From positions 2,046,001 through 2,110,000 of the forward strand of contig NZ_CP178208.1 of the NCBI RefSeq assembly GCF_047219225.1: a DNA stretch of 64,000 nt, written 5' to 3'. The position numbers and the translations under genes are program-made. The notes beneath the pieces are model-generated. The model was given only the letters and a program-made list of their open reading frames with translations, had not been told where the DNA came from and made no database searches. Source of the stretch: IMCC45349 sp047219225 (GTDB lineage: Bacteria; Bacteroidota; Bacteroidia; Flavobacteriales; Flavobacteriaceae). Positions 62,075-64,000 of the stretch are shown piece after piece. The number at the start of each line of letters is the position of its first letter. Positions within the stretch are counted from its first letter, which is position 1.

Positions 62075-62703
62075 TGAAGGTAGCAGTTTTAGATATTAAC
62101 GGAAAAGACACAGGTAGAAAGGCAGACCTTTCTAAAGATGTGTTTGCTATTGAGCCTAATGAACATGCTGTATACTTAGATGTTAAGCAATATTTAGCTA
62201 ACCAACGTCAAGGAACGCACAAGGCAAAAGAAAGAGCAGAAATTACTGGAAGTACACGTAAAATTAAAAAGCAAAAAGGTACAGGTACTGCAAGAGCAGG
62301 AAGTATCAAGTCTGGTGTATTTAAAGGTGGTGGACGTATGTTTGGTCCAAGACCAAGAAACTACGGTTTCAAATTAAATAAAAACGTGAAACGTTTAGCG
62401 CGTAAATCTGCATTAACAATGAAAGCTTCTGAAAATGCAATTACAATTTTAGAAGACTTTAATTTTGATGCTCCAAAGACTAAGAATTTCACTTCTGTAC
62501 TGAAAGCCTTAGACTTAGAGAACAAAAAATCATTGTTTGTGTTGGGTGCGTCAAATAATAATGTATATTTGTCGTCACGCAATTTAAAAGGCTCTGAAGT
62601 TATAACTAGCTCAGAATTAAGTACTTATAAGATTTTAAACGCAAATCAAGTAGTGCTTTTAGAAGGGTCTTTAGAAGGAATTGTAACGAATTTAAGTAAA
62701 TAA
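62074..62703 (+). CDS. rplD: 50S ribosomal protein L4
   Basis: 209 residues. The extended loop containing KQKGTGTARAGSIKSGVFKG (about 65-90), which reaches the exit tunnel, is present, along with GGGRMFGPRPRNYGFKLNKN. In E. coli L4 also represses the S10 operon at an attenuator, which makes the nearby terminator hairpin at 61387 notable. It overlaps rplC by one base. Confidence 0.99.
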   Translation: MKVAVLDINGKDTGRKADLSKDVFAIEPNEHAVYLDVKQYLANQRQGTHKAKERAEITGSTRKIKKQKGTGTARAGSIKSGVFKGGGRMFGPRPRNYGFKLNKNVKRLARKSALTMKASENAITILEDFNFDAPKTKNFTSVLKALDLENKKSLFVLGASNNNVYLSSRNLKGSEVITSSELSTYKILNANQVVLLEGSLEGIVTNLSK

Positions 62704-62710
62704 GAAGACC

Positions 62711-63001
62711 ATGAGTATCTTAATTAAACCAATAATCACAGAAAAAGCGACAACTGATAGTGAGTTAAATAACTGCTTCAGTTTCCAAGTGAATACAAAG
62801 GCGAACAAGGTAGAAATCAAAAAAGCAGTGGAAGCTGTTTATGGTGTTTCTGTAGAAAAAGTTCGTACTATAAATGTCCGTCCAGATAGGAAAACCAAGT
62901 ATACAAAAACTGGTATCCAACATGGTAAAACAAATGCTACTAAAAAAGCAATTGTACAACTGGCGGAAGGTGAAACGATTGATTTATATGCTAATATGTA
63001 A
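62711..63001 (+). CDS. rplW: 50S ribosomal protein L23
   Basis: 96 residues. SILIKPIITEKATTDSELNN opening and the internal KADYGVSVEKVRTINVRPDR-type strand pair are typical. L23 is at the tunnel exit and docks SRP and trigger factor. It lies seven bases after rplD and 10 bases before rplB. Confidence 0.98.
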   Translation: MSILIKPIITEKATTDSELNNCFSFQVNTKANKVEIKKAVEAVYGVSVEKVRTINVRPDRKTKYTKTGIQHGKTNATKKAIVQLAEGETIDLYANM

Positions 63002-63011
63002 TTAGACAACA

Positions 63012-63836
63012 ATGTCAGTAAGAAAATTAAAACCAATCACACCAGGACAGCGATTTAGAGTAGTAAACGGTTATGACGCTATTACTACTGATAAGCCGGA
63101 GAAAAGTTTATTAGCTCCGAAAAAACGTTCAGGTGGTAGAAACAGTCAAGGAAAAATGACCATGCGCTACAAAGGTGGAGGTCATAAGAGAAGGTATCGT
63201 ATTATCGATTTTAAGCGTAACAAGCATGGAATTCCAGCGCAAGTTGCGTCTATCGAGTATGATCCAAACAGAACAGCGTTTATCGCGTTGTTAAACTATC
63301 AAGATGGTGAAAAAAGATACATTATTGCTCAAAATGGACTTCAAGTTGGGCAAACAATTGTATCTGGTGATAACGTAGCTCCAGAAATTGGTAACGCTAT
63401 GCCTTTAAGTCAAATTCCATTAGGTACTATTATTTCATGTATTGAGTTACGTCCTACACAAGGAGCTGTTATGGCTCGTAGTGCAGGTGCATTTGCTCAA
63501 TTAATGGCAAGAGATGGTAAGTTTGCAACTGTAAAATTACCTTCAGGAGAAACAAGATTAATTCTTGTTGATTGTCTTGCAACTATTGGAGTAGTATCTA
63601 ACTCAGATCATCAGTTATTAGTATCTGGTAAAGCAGGTAGAAGCAGATGGTTAGGAAGACGTCCAAGAACAAGACCAGTAGTAATGAATCCAGTTGATCA
63701 CCCAATGGGAGGTGGTGAAGGTAAGTCTGCTGGTGGACATCCACGTTCTAGAAACGGTATACCTGCTAAAGGATATAGAACACGTTCTAAGACAAAAGCG
63801 AGTAATAAATATATTGTAGAACGTAGAAAGAAATAA
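63012..63836 (+). CDS. rplB: 50S ribosomal protein L2
   Basis: 274 residues. RKLKPITPGQRFRVVNGYDA opening, the SLLAPKKRSGGRNSQGKMT segment and MNPVDHPMGGGEGKSAGGHP with the histidine important for peptidyl transfer in E. coli L2 are conserved. It ends in RRKK. It is six bases before rpsS. Confidence 0.99.
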   Translation: MSVRKLKPITPGQRFRVVNGYDAITTDKPEKSLLAPKKRSGGRNSQGKMTMRYKGGGHKRRYRIIDFKRNKHGIPAQVASIEYDPNRTAFIALLNYQDGEKRYIIAQNGLQVGQTIVSGDNVAPEIGNAMPLSQIPLGTIISCIELRPTQGAVMARSAGAFAQLMARDGKFATVKLPSGETRLILVDCLATIGVVSNSDHQLLVSGKAGRSRWLGRRPRTRPVVMNPVDHPMGGGEGKSAGGHPRSRNGIPAKGYRTRSKTKASNKYIVERRKK

Positions 63837-63842
63837 TAAGAC

Positions 63843-64000
63843 ATGGCAAGATCATTAAAAAAAGGACCTTACGTTCATTATAAATTAGAGAAAAAAGTTG
63901 CTGCAAACGTTGAAGCTAACAAAAAAACAGTAATCAAAACTTGGTCAAGAGCTAGTATGATTACTCCAGATTTCGTTGGACAAACAATCGCAGTACATAA
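63843..64000 (+). CDS. rpsS: 30S ribosomal protein S19 (5' part; runs off the window)
   Basis: MARSLKKGPYVHYKLEKKVA then IKTWSRASMITPDFVGQTIA are the conserved N-terminal segments of S19, which pairs with S13 in the 30S head. The frame continues beyond the window's end after about 52 codons. The expected downstream genes (rplV, rpsC and onward) would follow. Confidence 0.98.
   Translation, partial: MARSLKKGPYVHYKLEKKVAANVEANKKTVIKTWSRASMITPDFVGQTIAVH

Noticed and set aside
1..64000. CRISPR array, tRNA, rRNA, prophage or insertion sequence
   Set aside because: No direct-repeat array, cloverleaf-like sequence, rRNA stretch, transposase or integrase could be seen. The single tail-tube gene is not enough to call a prophage.

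Overview
The window is a chromosomal segment of a marine-type member of the Flavobacteriaceae (phylum Bacteroidota). It is AT-rich. Transcription signals are of the Bacteroidota type (TTG/TTTG about 19-20 bp upstream of TAnnTTTG), without conspicuous Shine-Dalgarno sequences. It carries two SusC/SusD outer-membrane uptake operons, secreted proteins with type IX secretion (T9SS) sorting tails, an HPRT-adenylate kinase fusion, and a str/S10 ribosomal segment with no tuf gene between fusA and rpsJ. Genus-level placement is not possible from sequence reading alone.

Layout. 1-4.4 kb (minus): the 5' part of a methyltransferase gene, a FabH-like ketoacyl synthase and gcvP, with a very long perfect stem-loop between the last two. 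4.5-6.2 kb: a UbiA-like membrane protein, then an ECF sigma factor with a short zinc-binding anti-sigma-like partner. 6.3-9.5 kb (minus): one overlapping operon of a GbsR/MarR regulator, three small membrane proteins, a TIGR01777 epimerase and a DUF2071 protein. The same inverted-repeat motif lies on both sides of the regulator gene. 9.6-14.8 kb (minus): a membrane-anchored LAS-type peptidase, then a TolC/HlyD/ABC export operon whose ATPase domain is degenerate. 15-21.8 kb: M3 peptidase, a possible small RNA, purKE, the HPRT-adenylate kinase fusion, obg and a DUF4136 lipoprotein. 21.8-28.1 kb (minus): a giant alpha-2-macroglobulin with an inserted TonB-receptor plug-like domain. 28.2-30.6 kb: a TPR protein and mpl.

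30.6-33.8 kb (minus) is a strip of small accessory genes, including an orphan contractile-tail tube protein, a CIA30 protein, a 53-residue gene and a PaiB-like protein. 33.9-40.4 kb holds housekeeping and maintenance genes (radC, a deacetylase-like protein, a YjjG-type phosphatase, rarA, rhomboid protease, rlmB). 40.4-44.2 kb (minus) has two T9SS cargo proteins, an arylsulfotransferase-like protein and a subtilisin-like protease, each ended by a strong palindromic terminator. 44.2-56.0 kb (minus) has two SusCD operons that share promoter architecture and encode mosaic surface lipoproteins. 56.1-57.8 kb is a compact Omp85-type barrel. 58.0-64.0 kb (plus) is rpsL-rpsG-fusA-rpsJ-rplC-rplD-rplW-rplB-rpsS (partial), with attenuator-like hairpins before rpsL and between rpsJ and rplC.

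How it fits together: the SusCD systems probably import oligomeric nutrients captured by their lipoproteins. The neighbouring secreted protease makes peptides a plausible substrate, but that is inference. The most unusual items are the plug-containing macroglobulin, whose plug closely resembles the SusC at 47-50 kb; the ABC exporter that lacks nearly all catalytic motifs except Walker A; the orphan tail-tube gene; the duplicated GbsR operator; and the terminator-like hairpin inside the S10 operon. No intergenic stretch exceeds 300 bases. No tRNA, rRNA, CRISPR array, insertion sequence or prophage was seen.
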